Assembly: GCA_018238825.1 (NCBI GenBank)
Contig: JABCSP010000003.1
Span: 1 to 32,799, forward strand
Reading direction: 5' to 3'
Length of the DNA stretch: 32,799 bases
From: Candidatus Thorarchaeota archaeon
GTDB lineage: Archaea > Asgardarchaeota > Thorarchaeia > Thorarchaeales > Thorarchaeaceae
Position 1 is the stretch's first letter. The number at the start of each line of letters is the position of its first letter. Below the pieces are notes generated by a model, which was not told the origin of the DNA, did no database searches, and saw only the letters and a list, made by a program, of their open reading frames with translations. The translations under genes were made by a program, and so were the position numbers. Of this stretch, positions 7,593 through 15,566 are shown piece after piece.

Positions 7593-7677
7593 TTACCCAA
7601 GGCATGGGCGAAAGAGCCCTCTGGTCGGTTTAGACCATATGGCGAGTCCATCCTGGAAGAACATGTCTTTTGGGTAA
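7593..7677 (+). ncRNA. Cloverleaf-like structured RNA in the rpoD leader (candidate)
   Basis: TTACCCAA (7593-7600) pairs exactly with TTGGGTAA (7670-7677). GGCATG (7601-7606) continues the helix with CATGTC (7662-7667), leaving a two-base TT bulge (7668-7669), for 14 pairs in all. Inside lie a GGC/GCC (or GGGC/GCCC) hairpin at 7606-7619, a TGGTC/GACCA hairpin at 7622-7637 and a third arm. The third arm can be ATGG/CCAT (7639-7651) or, exclusively, TCCA/TGGA (7647-7657). It is not a tRNA: there is no T-loop consensus and the loops have wrong sizes. It ends 13 bases before the rpoD ribosome binding site, so it may be a translational control element of the operon or a separate RNA. No known family recognised. 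Confidence 0.5.
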
Positions 7678-7699
7678 ACCTCCGCGGTCAGGTGAGTCA

Positions 7700-8500
7700 A
7701 TGGAAATCACAATCATTCGCAAGCAAGAAAACATCATTCACTTCTTAGCTGAAGGATTAGATGTTGCCTTTGCCAACGCGCTTAGGAGAACCATGCTTAC
7801 TAGATTGCCGGCGATGGCAATAGATGAAGTACTAGTCCTTGAGAATACTAGTGTCATGTACGATGAGATGTTAGCTCATAGAATGGGACTTTTACCTCTA
7901 GTAACAGATTTGGAGAGTTACAATCTCCCAGAGGAGTGTGACTGTGAAGGAAAAGGTTGTAGCCTTTGCCAATGTACACTCACACTGGAGAAACAAGCCG
8001 GTGATGAAGAAGAAATAGTCTATTCTCGCGACCTATCGTCACAAGACCCGAAAATTATTCCTGCATTAGGTGAGATTCCCCTGGTGAAACTTGCCCCTAA
8101 TCAACGTCTAATTATTGAAGCATATGCTCGTCTTGGAAAGGGTGTAGAAAACGCAAAGTTCCAACCAGTTTCAACAGTATCATACAAGTATGTGCCGATT
8201 ATCGAAGTGAATAAAGACAAGTGCAATCAATGTGGGGATTGTGTCAAAGTATGCCCGAAGAATATCCTTCTCGTTGAGGGTGATACAATTGCGACACAAA
8301 ATACTCTGGACTGCAGTTTCTGTGAGGCATGCGTTGAAGTCTGTGAACCCGGAGCAATCACAATAGATTCTAAGAAGAACAGTTTTCTGTTCAAGGTTGA
8401 ATCCACAGGAGCCTTGTCTCCTGAAGAAATTGTTGAAAAATCAGCCGAGATTCTCAAAGAGAGAATAAGATTGGCATTAGATTACGCAAATTCAATATGA
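7700..8500 (+). CDS. rpoD: RNA polymerase subunit D (Rpo3) with two Fe-S cluster motifs
   Basis: Archaeal counterpart of bacterial alpha and eukaryotic Rpb3; it pairs with subunit L to start polymerase assembly. The chain is 266 residues from the ATG at 7700, which follows GGTGAG; an in-frame TTG at 7670 is less likely because it lies in the RNA hairpin. The alpha-like core has NALRRTMLTRLPAMAIDEV. A cysteine-rich loop sits near residues 80-91. The ferredoxin-like domain carries Cys175, 178, 181, 185 and Cys205, 208, 211, 215, each set ending CP or CEP, as needed for two [4Fe-4S] clusters. Some archaeal D subunits keep these clusters and others have lost them. First gene of the rpoD-L18e-L13-S9-rpoN-S2 operon. 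Confidence 0.96.
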   Translation: MEITIIRKQENIIHFLAEGLDVAFANALRRTMLTRLPAMAIDEVLVLENTSVMYDEMLAHRMGLLPLVTDLESYNLPEECDCEGKGCSLCQCTLTLEKQAGDEEEIVYSRDLSSQDPKIIPALGEIPLVKLAPNQRLIIEAYARLGKGVENAKFQPVSTVSYKYVPIIEVNKDKCNQCGDCVKVCPKNILLVEGDTIATQNTLDCSFCEACVEVCEPGAITIDSKKNSFLFKVESTGALSPEEIVEKSAEILKERIRLALDYANSI

Positions 8501-8511
8501 GGTGTGCCAGC

Positions 8512-8883
8512 ATGGAGAGATCTATTAGATCCGGACCAACGGACCCAAATACACGCGCGCTGATTAATGCGCTCAGAAAAACATCTTCAAAACATGATGT
8601 TAGAATATGGAAACGAGTTGCTGAGCTTGTAGGCCGGCCCACTCGGAAGCGTCCTACTGTTAATGTAGGAAAGATTGAACGATATACTAACGCAGGCGAT
8701 ATAGTTGTAGTACCTGGAAAAGTTCTAGGTTCTGGAAACATGTCGCATAAGGTAACAGTTGCAGCACTAAATGCATCTTCTACCGCAAGATCTGCGATAG
8801 TTGGAGCAGGTGGCTCACTAATCTCAATTGATGAGCTATTGAAGCAGATTCCGAAAGGGAGCGGTATTACGATTATTGTGTAG
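8512..8883 (+). CDS. rpl18e: Ribosomal protein L18e (eL18)
   Basis: Large-subunit protein of 123 residues, the archaeal/eukaryotic relative of bacterial L15. Typical family blocks are TDPNTRALINALRKTS, WKRVAELVGRPTRKRPTVN and GDIVVVPGKVLGSGNM. The ORF extends upstream to an ATG overlapping the rpoD stop, but GAGGTG at about 8499-8504 places translation at the ATG at 8512. It is in the standard archaeal order after rpoD. Confidence 0.97.
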   Translation: MERSIRSGPTDPNTRALINALRKTSSKHDVRIWKRVAELVGRPTRKRPTVNVGKIERYTNAGDIVVVPGKVLGSGNMSHKVTVAALNASSTARSAIVGAGGSLISIDELLKQIPKGSGITIIV

Positions 8884-8892
8884 GTGATTCAT

Positions 8893-9345
8893 ATGAGTAC
8901 AGACACGATCAAAGTTTACGATGCCGAGCAAATGGTTGTTGGCCGACTCGGTTCCAAAGTTGCAAAGGCAGCGATATTGGGTGATAATATCGTCATAATA
9001 AATGCGGAAAAGGCCATTATCACTGGTGATCCAAGAACACTAATTGCAGCATGGAAAGAGAAATTCAATATTCGCACCTCTTACAAACCATGGAGAGGTC
9101 CATTCCATCACCGTCGACCGGATAAAATGGTACGAAGGATGATTAGAGGAATGCTTCCATGGCCAACCCCACGAGGTAAGGCTGCATACAAGCGTATCAA
9201 GGTGTACATTGGAACTCCTGAGCAATACGCAGATTCTGAAAAGATAGTATTGGAGAAATCACGCTACAGAAGCATGACACAGAAGCATATCAAGGTGCTA
9301 GAACTTAGTCAAGAACTAGGTTGGACACATCCGGAGGTTGCATGA
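8893..9345 (+). CDS. rpl13: Ribosomal protein L13 (uL13)
   Basis: Universal large-subunit protein, 150 residues. Diagnostic segments are VVGRLGSKVAKAAILGDNIV, NAEKAIITGDP and the basic GPFHHRRPDKMVRRMIRGML. GGTGAT follows the L18e stop and precedes the ATG at 8893; the GTG at 8884 overlaps that binding site and is not used. The stop overlaps the ribosome binding site region of S9, suggesting coupled translation. Confidence 0.97.
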   Translation: MSTDTIKVYDAEQMVVGRLGSKVAKAAILGDNIVIINAEKAIITGDPRTLIAAWKEKFNIRTSYKPWRGPFHHRRPDKMVRRMIRGMLPWPTPRGKAAYKRIKVYIGTPEQYADSEKIVLEKSRYRSMTQKHIKVLELSQELGWTHPEVA

Positions 9346-9346
9346 A

Positions 9347-9745
9347 ATGAAAGTAGTAGTCAGTACAGGTAAGAGAAAAACCAGTCTTGCTAAAGCAACA
9401 GTTAGGGACGGTACCGGTCGAATTAGAATCAATGGACGACCTCTGGAAATTCATCAACCAGAGCTTGCACGAATGAGAATCATTGAACCTTTGATACTCT
9501 TTGGTGATGGCTGGAAACGCTATGACATCAAAGTGAGGGTTAAAGGAGGCGGTTTTATGAGTCAAGCTGATGCAATCCGAATGGCGATAGCAACAGGCTT
9601 GATTCGAATGAGCCAAGATTTTGAGGCTCGTTCAAAGATGATTGAACACGATAGAACGATGCTCGTCGGTGATCCCAGACGAACTGAACCAAAGAAGTTC
9701 GGTGGCCCTTCAGCGCGTTCAAGATACCAGAAATCATACAGGTGA
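9347..9745 (+). CDS. rps9: Ribosomal protein S9 (uS9)
   Basis: Universal small-subunit protein whose C-terminal tail reaches the P-site tRNA. 132 residues: [19 protein letters not shown] at the N terminus, [20 protein letters not shown] in the middle, and the conserved C-terminal [11 protein letters not shown] ending in arginine. GGAGGTT in the end of L13 gives the ATG at 9347; an in-frame TTG at 9338 is too close to it. One base separates L13 and S9. Confidence 0.97.
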   Translation: MKVVVSTGKRKTSLAKATVRDGTGRIRINGRPLEIHQPELARMRIIEPLILFGDGWKRYDIKVRVKGGGFMSQADAIRMAIATGLIRMSQDFEARSKMIEHDRTMLVGDPRRTEPKKFGGPSARSRYQKSYR

Positions 9746-9755
9746 TGGGAAAGAA

Positions 9756-9971
9756 ATGATTATTCCAGTAAGATGTTTCACTTGTGGCAAAGTAGTAGCG
9801 GACAAATACGACCAATTCAAGCGTGAGGTCAGACAAGGAGAAGACCCAGCCACAGTTTTGGATAACCTTGGATTGAACAGATATTGTTGTCGAAGAATGC
9901 TACTCGCACACATTGACATTATTGACAGCTTCATGGCATTTGCCACAATACCCCCAACGGAGGGAACTTAG
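9756..9971 (+). CDS. rpoN: RNA polymerase subunit N (Rpo10)
   Basis: Zinc-binding core subunit equivalent to eukaryotic Rpb10, 71 residues. Start [14 protein letters not shown] and later [14 protein letters not shown] give the family's CxxC...CC zinc site. The upstream in-frame extension to 9642 is antisense-like overlap with S9 and is rejected; GGTGATGGGA over the S9 stop is the ribosome binding site. In many archaea rpoK and enolase follow here, but in this genome S2 follows directly. Confidence 0.96.
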   Translation: MIIPVRCFTCGKVVADKYDQFKREVRQGEDPATVLDNLGLNRYCCRRMLLAHIDIIDSFMAFATIPPTEGT

Positions 9972-9974
9972 AAT

Positions 9975-10610
9975 ATGAGTGATTCAATTAACGATTCCGA
10001 AGATATGCTCGTGGACATGGATAAGTTCCTCGCGGCCGGAGTCCACATCGGAACCCAAGTAAAAACGCAGGATATGGAACCCTTTGTCTACAGACAACGC
10101 CCAATCGGTCTATACGTGCTTGACGTTCGTAAGACTGATGAGAGGGTAAGAGTAGCTGGAAAGTTCTTGGCTCGATTTGATCCTTCCAAGATTGTAGTGG
10201 TATCTGGTCGTGTCTATGGTAAAAGACCAGTTGAAACCTTTTCCTACTACATTGGAGCTAGTGCTTTCACAGAGAGATTTGTTCCTGGTACCCTAACCAA
10301 TCCAAACATTGCAGGACCACGAACTTACATTGAGCCAGATGTAGTGGTACTCACTGACCCCCGTACGGATCAGCAGGCGCTCAATGAGGCTGCAAGAATT
10401 GGAGTACCTGTAGTTGCATTATGTGATACTGATAACGTAACAACAAACATTGATCTTGTTATTCCTACGAACAACCGTGGTCGGAAATCACTTGCATTAG
10501 TATACTATCTTCTAACTACTCAGGTTCTGAAAGAGAGAGGCGATATGCCTGAAGATGGCGAGCCCGTATACACACCAGATGACTTTGAACCACAAGTACA
10601 GAGGTTCTGA
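9975..10610 (+). CDS. rps2: Ribosomal protein S2 (uS2)
   Basis: Universal small-subunit protein, 211 residues. Recognised by [11 protein letters not shown], the [10 protein letters not shown] segment, [20 protein letters not shown]-like [10 protein letters not shown] and [16 protein letters not shown], then [26 protein letters not shown] precedes the ATG. Last gene of the operon. Its stop is only four bases from the stop of the convergent aconitase X small subunit gene. Confidence 0.97.
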   Translation: MSDSINDSEDMLVDMDKFLAAGVHIGTQVKTQDMEPFVYRQRPIGLYVLDVRKTDERVRVAGKFLARFDPSKIVVVSGRVYGKRPVETFSYYIGASAFTERFVPGTLTNPNIAGPRTYIEPDVVVLTDPRTDQQALNEAARIGVPVVALCDTDNVTTNIDLVIPTNNRGRKSLALVYYLLTTQVLKERGDMPEDGEPVYTPDDFEPQVQRF

Positions 10611-10614
10611 TAGT

Positions 10615-11004
10615 TCATCCTTCAATTAGAGTAACGACGCCATTATCGGCGTCAACCTCTATCTTTTGTCCGTTCTGAATTTTTCCAATATCAATCTGGT
10701 CTACTGCAGGTATCTCTGAAATGATACAACCCACTGCAACAACTGGGTCCATTACTTTGTTGACAATTGCAAGAGGCCCTTTTTCTGCCTTCTTTAATGC
10801 ATACAAGACATACGATCCTACAGTAGAACCTTTTCCACTAGGAAAGACTAGGATTTTTCCTGATACAGACTTTCCCTCTAGATGATGTCCCTTTTCTACT
10901 ATCTCACCAGTTTCAGGGTCACAACCACCGTAGAATGATATGTCATCTCCAGTAACTAGAGCTTCGCCAATTACTTTCCCCTTGAAGATTTTCCTTCCTT
11001 GCAT
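10615..11004 (-). CDS. Phosphomevalonate dehydratase small subunit (aconitase X swivel domain)
   Basis: Small subunit of the archaeal aconitase X enzyme (formerly DUF126), which with the large subunit dehydrates mevalonate 5-phosphate to trans-anhydromevalonate 5-phosphate. 129 residues. The swivelling-domain motif GKILVFPSGKGSTVGSYVLY is intact, and GGCDPETGEI and VDQID are typical. Its ATG shares one base with the large subunit's TAA (TAATG), with AAGGAGG upstream, so translation is coupled. Split subunits are the usual archaeal form; bacterial relatives often fuse them. The role is inferred from the family and the neighbouring mevalonate kinase and decarboxylase. Confidence 0.9.
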   Translation of the reverse strand: MQGRKIFKGKVIGEALVTGDDISFYGGCDPETGEIVEKGHHLEGKSVSGKILVFPSGKGSTVGSYVLYALKKAEKGPLAIVNKVMDPVVAVGCIISEIPAVDQIDIGKIQNGQKIEVDADNGVVTLIEG

Positions 11005-12191
11005 TATGATATTGCCTCCTTGATACACTGTTCAATGGTCCGTATCTCTGTCTTGAATTTGTTCTTTCCACGTGCATAGAAACAGGCTTTTGCTGAGTCC
11101 GTCATTAGTCCGGTAAATTTGCCTTTCAAAGGTGCCACCGCACAACATGCATCCGCAACCAGAAAGGCACCTGCATTCTCAATTTTATCATAATATCCCA
11201 TCTTGACTGCTAGATCTTTGGTAGGTTTTGCTGTTGTTATCCAAACGGTTTTTCCATTTGCAACTTTCTTTCCATCAAGCATTCTTGCTATTTCTGCAAT
11301 CTCCTTTATACTAGCATGCGGACAACCTACGCTGATGAAATCAATTTTAGCCCCTTCATCATCGAGCTCTACCCGAGCTGCGCGTAAATCATCATCAGTC
11401 ACAACTTCAGTCTTATCAGGGATAGGGGTTCTGTTTGGTGTAATTCCTTCCATATGGAATATTGCCACACCGCCATAAGTAGCAACTGACGCACAGAATG
11501 ATTTGAGTTCTTCAATACTTGCTTTTTCCACTCCAGTGATGTATGGAATGGTCTTACCAGTTCTGGTACCAATGACCTGTCCAAGAAGCCCAAAGTCATC
11601 TGTATCCTTCAACTCTGCTTGGACATCATACTTGACCTGAGCTACCCTATTTTCTTCGAGATGAAAGCCATACTCTGCAGTTTTTCCTGTAAGTGCGGTT
11701 GCCAACGCACTAGGACCACCTTCTCTATTTGTTAATGCACCAATCACTGAGTTTGCAAAACATACTGCAGATGATTCAGCCCACGCAATGTGCTCTCCAT
11801 AGTGTGGTAAATTACCGATGAGATATGGTGTACAAGTACAGGTTGTAATCACTCCCATTCTCTCAAAAGCCTCAACCACACGTTCTTGGTTCATTGCAAA
11901 ATCTTCACTTATTCCATGTTTTTTCCACTCTAGCATATCCATTCCTGCGGGGTTGAGGGTGGTCAGAACTCGAACACGTCCATCTTCTGCTATCTCAGAG
12001 AGATACTCTAGACCTGCCTCTCCTAGATTGTGATACGAAACACCAGCAATCTGTACACTGGCCACTGGAATCAGTCTTTTTGCACCATAGATTTCGCCTA
12101 AGGTAGTGATGATTTCCATGGCTTTCCGAGTTGCTTTTCCATGCTTACCTTCAAGCATCTCTTTCTCTTCTGGGGTTAGAATGAGACTCAT
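11004..12191 (-). CDS. Phosphomevalonate dehydratase large subunit (aconitase X catalytic)
   Basis: Catalytic subunit of aconitase X, 395 residues, expected to hold a [4Fe-4S] cluster. Cysteines in CTCTPYLIGNLPHYGEH, in the VGCPHAS segment and in the ADACCAVAPLKGKFTG region are in the expected family places, as is FANSVIGALTNREGGPSAL. Start is the ATG at 12191, four bases after AGGTGAG; the in-frame GTG at 12200 overlaps that site. Only one base separates it from the UbiD gene stop. With the small subunit it carries out the step after mevalonate kinase in the modified mevalonate route described in Aeropyrum. Confidence 0.93.
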   Translation of the reverse strand: MSLILTPEEKEMLEGKHGKATRKAMEIITTLGEIYGAKRLIPVASVQIAGVSYHNLGEAGLEYLSEIAEDGRVRVLTTLNPAGMDMLEWKKHGISEDFAMNQERVVEAFERMGVITTCTCTPYLIGNLPHYGEHIAWAESSAVCFANSVIGALTNREGGPSALATALTGKTAEYGFHLEENRVAQVKYDVQAELKDTDDFGLLGQVIGTRTGKTIPYITGVEKASIEELKSFCASVATYGGVAIFHMEGITPNRTPIPDKTEVVTDDDLRAARVELDDEGAKIDFISVGCPHASIKEIAEIARMLDGKKVANGKTVWITTAKPTKDLAVKMGYYDKIENAGAFLVADACCAVAPLKGKFTGLMTDSAKACFYARGKNKFKTEIRTIEQCIKEAIS

Positions 12192-12192
12192 T

Positions 12193-13500
12193 TCACTCAC
12201 CTAGATACTTTTTCAAATCGACTTCTGGGAACTTTGCTTTGTCGAAACTCTTACCCTTGGTATCCATTGTTTTAGTGCAATCAAAACCACACTTAGTAGT
12301 CATTTTTGTACCAGGTTCTGCACTGGGATCTAACGAGCTACCAGGTTCCTGATCCTTGATTAAAAGATCAACATCGGCCTGAAATCGTGTGGCCATTGCC
12401 CATTCTCGCTCTTCATCAGAGTAGATGTCGATATCATCGTCATATACCCAGATGTGTTTAGCACTTTTATGACCTGAAAAAGCTCCTTCAAGGGCTTGGA
12501 TTCCATCATCTTCATTCTTTTTCCTAATTTTTATTGCTACATGAAGCCAACTGGCTCCACCAGGTGTGATATTGACATCTAAGACATCAATACCTTTTTC
12601 CTTGACTTTCCTGAAAACAGTTGGTTCTCTCGGCATCCCCATCAGAATCTTATGCTCATCTCTTCCTGGTAAGAGTCCCTGCCATATTGCAGTCTTTCTG
12701 TGGGTGATTTTCTTCACTTCGAAGATTGGCTCTTGACGAATCACATCAACGGTTTCCGTTAAGTCAATGAATGGTCCTTCATCATGCTTTTCCTCCAGAA
12801 TAATTTTTCCTTCTAGAATAAATTCGGAATCTGCTGGAATCATCAAATCAACAGTTTTAGCTCGTGTAACAGAAATCTTTCGAAGAGCATTTGCTATCTC
12901 TAATTCATTTATTCCAGTTTCTACCGATGTTGCAGCAGCAATCAATACTTCTGGAGTGTTTCCAATACAGAACGCAACATCAACTTCTCCATTTCGTTCC
13001 AAGAATTTATGGAAATCTCTCCCTCTGACAACTCTTACTACCATCTTGTTTTTACTTATCTGCATGGCTCTGTGAAAATCAAGATTTTGACCAAATTCTG
13101 AATCTGCTGCTACTACAACACCAGAGGAGATGTAGGGTCCACCATCGACCTTATTGTGTATTAGAATTGGTAACTTGTCAAGATCTACTTGGTTTTCAAC
13201 CACTTCTTGACATGGGGCTTCGTCAGTCTGATTAGGATTACTTCGTTTTTCTATTGCTCTTGTAAGAGTTGGGATTATTTCTTCTGTGGTTATCCCAAAA
13301 TAGTCCGCAATCTGCTTCTTATTGCAGAATAAGTTACCTGCAACTCGAAATGCACTTTCCTTAACATTCTCAAACAATGCGGGCTGTGGTTCGAGACTCT
13401 TCAATACACCAGCAATCTCAAGATTCTTTGAGATTCTCTCAGTGATAGTAGTAATTTTTCCATTCTGTTGTAGATTTTTGATGTATTCTTCAAGTATCAT
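12193..13500 (-). CDS. UbiD-family decarboxylase, probable anhydromevalonate phosphate decarboxylase
   Basis: 435-residue UbiD-type enzyme, which requires prenylated FMN made by a UbiX flavin prenyltransferase (not seen here). Recognisable blocks are the N-terminal LEPQPALFENV, NKVDGGPYISSGVVVAAD, GLLPGRDEHKILMGMPREP and the C-terminal ATRFQADVDLLI. The family includes several decarboxylases, but placement between mevalonate kinase and aconitase X points to conversion of trans-anhydromevalonate 5-phosphate to isopentenyl phosphate. Start ATG 13500 follows GAGGTGA at the kinase stop. Confidence 0.91.
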   Translation of the reverse strand: MILEEYIKNLQQNGKITTITERISKNLEIAGVLKSLEPQPALFENVKESAFRVAGNLFCNKKQIADYFGITTEEIIPTLTRAIEKRSNPNQTDEAPCQEVVENQVDLDKLPILIHNKVDGGPYISSGVVVAADSEFGQNLDFHRAMQISKNKMVVRVVRGRDFHKFLERNGEVDVAFCIGNTPEVLIAAATSVETGINELEIANALRKISVTRAKTVDLMIPADSEFILEGKIILEEKHDEGPFIDLTETVDVIRQEPIFEVKKITHRKTAIWQGLLPGRDEHKILMGMPREPTVFRKVKEKGIDVLDVNITPGGASWLHVAIKIRKKNEDDGIQALEGAFSGHKSAKHIWVYDDDIDIYSDEEREWAMATRFQADVDLLIKDQEPGSSLDPSAEPGTKMTTKCGFDCTKTMDTKGKSFDKAKFPEVDLKKYLGE

Positions 13501-13510
13501 GATACTCACC

Positions 13511-14452
13511 TCAAAGTCCGAATGATGTCAGCCATACTCCAGCAGCTCCTGCTTTTTCAAGAGATTCTGCTATTTGTTTGGCTGTAGCCTCATCAGGTGC
13601 AAGCGCAATCATATTCCCCCCACGACCGGTTCCTGTCATTTTTGCACCTATTGCACCATTCTCACGTGCTACTTTTACCAAATTATCTAATTCTTCACAT
13701 GAAACAGTCAATTCTTGAAGTAACTCGTGATTCTTGTTCATTAATTTACCAACCTTTGGTAAGTCGAGTTGAATCAGTCCATCTTTTCCTTCGTGAACAA
13801 CTTGGTTGTATTTCTCAGAGATTGAATCAAACCATTCTGGGTCGGCTTCTTTTCTTATTTTTACAGCTCCTACAACTTCAATTGTACTTGCTGTAATGCC
13901 CGTTGAAGCAATTACAAGATTTACTTCTTTATCAAGCTTCAATCTCTCGAATTGTGGAGGTCCGCCATTCAAATCCCGTTCAAACCAGACTAATCCTCCG
14001 TATGTTGATGCAGTATTATCTAGACCAGAAGGAGTTCCATGATAGCCTTTCTCTCCTTCATAGGCGGCTTCATTGACCTGTTCATCATTAAGGCCAAGTT
14101 TGAACTCATCATTTAGAGATCTTACAATTGCCACACAACTGGCTGCACTTGCCCCAATTCCTGAAGCACAGACAAGATTCCCTTCAAGATCAATTTGAAA
14201 TCCCATTCTTGTGGTGTCGATATTGAGATGGTTCAGTATATTTTCTAGGGAGGCTTCCTGCTCTTGATACTTTTTCTCTTTGTATCCTGGCATGGCAAGT
14301 CGATTATCAACAAGAGTATGTCCGAAAGAGCGTACCCTTGTCAATTTTGCTGTTGTAACTGATGATATTCCTGCTGCTATAGCTGGATGTCCATAGACTA
14401 CAAAGTGTTCTCCAAACAGAATAGCTTTACCTTTACCTGAACCGGTTCCCAT
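13511..14452 (-). CDS. mvk: Mevalonate kinase
   Basis: Phosphorylates mevalonate to mevalonate 5-phosphate. 313-residue GHMP kinase: GKAILFGEHFVVYGHPAIAAG at the N terminus, the ATP-binding ASGIGASAASCVAIV loop, YHGTPSGLDNTASTYGG and the C-terminal MTGTGRGGNMIAL motif. I prefer the ATG at 14452, giving MGTGSGKGKAILFGEH; an in-frame GTG at 14464 is an alternative. It heads a tight four-gene operon (gaps of 10 and 1 bases, then a one-base overlap). In many archaea mvk also lies beside S2, but on the same strand. Confidence 0.95.
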   Translation of the reverse strand: MGTGSGKGKAILFGEHFVVYGHPAIAAGISSVTTAKLTRVRSFGHTLVDNRLAMPGYKEKKYQEQEASLENILNHLNIDTTRMGFQIDLEGNLVCASGIGASAASCVAIVRSLNDEFKLGLNDEQVNEAAYEGEKGYHGTPSGLDNTASTYGGLVWFERDLNGGPPQFERLKLDKEVNLVIASTGITASTIEVVGAVKIRKEADPEWFDSISEKYNQVVHEGKDGLIQLDLPKVGKLMNKNHELLQELTVSCEELDNLVKVARENGAIGAKMTGTGRGGNMIALAPDEATAKQIAESLEKAGAAGVWLTSFGL

Positions 14453-14600
14453 GGTTTCTCTCACTCACCGTCTTGGTTTGTGAAACCGGCTTAGTTAATC
14501 GGTACTTTTGAACTCTTCCGTCGACATTATTCTAACTTCTTTCATAACACAAGATTATTGTTGGATTCAGAAAAGAAATGAACCTCTGGAGTACTTGTTT

Positions 14601-15566
14601 GTGAAAATACTTGATCTGTTCTGTGGTGCTGGTGGATTCTTTCATGGATTCTCCTCCCTTTCAAAAGGCTCTCATCTTGCTATTGATATAGATGAACATG
14701 CAATTGAAACCTACAGGCTCAATCATCCTAATGCTAAGACATTACAGACAGATATCAACAATATCCACTCACAACAAATCGAAGAAGAACTGGGTGGCAC
14801 TCCTGACATTATCATTGCTTCTCCACCTTGTGAAGAGTTCAGCAAAGCCAATCCTGATAGCCGAGGGTCTACAGCAGATCGGATTTACGGCGAAGGAACT
14901 GCAAAATTATTACTAGATGCAATTCGGATAATAGGGGATTTTGCTCCAAAAGCATTCGTTATCGAAAATGTTGCAGCGCTTCTTCTAGATGGAGGAAAGG
15001 AAATCATCAAGCGTGAGTTCGAACGTGTTGATATTGACAATGTTGAGTTTAATCTGATTAGGGCCCATCAACATGGAAATCCGTCAAAACGATTACGGGT
15101 CTTCATCAGTAATATCCGAATAAAACCTCCACGAAGAAACCCACCTACAGTCATGGAAACTATAGGAGATCTTCCATCACTTGATATCAATGAGATTTTC
15201 AATCCCGGACAGATATTTCCTAATCACGAAATCTATCATTTGTCCGATGATAAGATGAAGTCTGTACGAAAGACCCGCTGGGGTCAAGGAGCCAAACATT
15301 TCCGTGTATCAAAGAGGCGGAGCCTACCAAACTGGGTTCGCTTATTCCCAGATCGGCTTGCCACTTCAATTAACGGTCTCTCACGGTATGTACATCCGTA
15401 TGAACATAGGCTGTTGTCAGTAAGAGAACATGCAAGACTTATGAGCTATCCAGATTCGTTTGTCTTTGTTGGGTCTAAAGACAGCCAATACAATCAAGTG
15501 GGTGAGAGTGTTCCCCCATTAGTATCATATCTAATTGCACAGGAGGTTCGTGCACATATTGAATGA
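14601..15566 (+). CDS. DNA cytosine-5 methyltransferase, solitary
   Basis: Methylates C5 of cytosine in DNA using S-adenosylmethionine. Motif I is LDLFCGAGGFFHGF. Motif IV is SPPCEEFSKANP with the catalytic cysteine near residue 77; Glu replaces the commoner Gln after PC. Motif VI is VIENVAALL, motif VIII HQHGNPSKRLRVF, motif IX RLLSVREHARLMSYPDSF and motif X QVGESVPPLVSYLIA. The target-recognition segment between VIII and IX is short. The GTG at 14601 is chosen because GGAG lies nine bases upstream and it begins right at motif I; the frame is open back to 14508. No restriction endonuclease gene is adjacent, so this is likely a stand-alone enzyme. Confidence 0.88.
   Translation: MKILDLFCGAGGFFHGFSSLSKGSHLAIDIDEHAIETYRLNHPNAKTLQTDINNIHSQQIEEELGGTPDIIIASPPCEEFSKANPDSRGSTADRIYGEGTAKLLLDAIRIIGDFAPKAFVIENVAALLLDGGKEIIKREFERVDIDNVEFNLIRAHQHGNPSKRLRVFISNIRIKPPRRNPPTVMETIGDLPSLDINEIFNPGQIFPNHEIYHLSDDKMKSVRKTRWGQGAKHFRVSKRRSLPNWVRLFPDRLATSINGLSRYVHPYEHRLLSVREHARLMSYPDSFVFVGSKDSQYNQVGESVPPLVSYLIAQEVRAHIE

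Noticed and set aside
7593-7677. Canonical tRNA gene before rpoD
   Set aside because: Four-armed but lacks the T-loop consensus, correct loop sizes and a plausible anticodon loop; kept as an unclassified RNA.
9642-9755. N-terminal extension of RpoN
   Set aside because: It overlaps S9 in another frame and does not resemble the family, which starts at MIIPVRCF.
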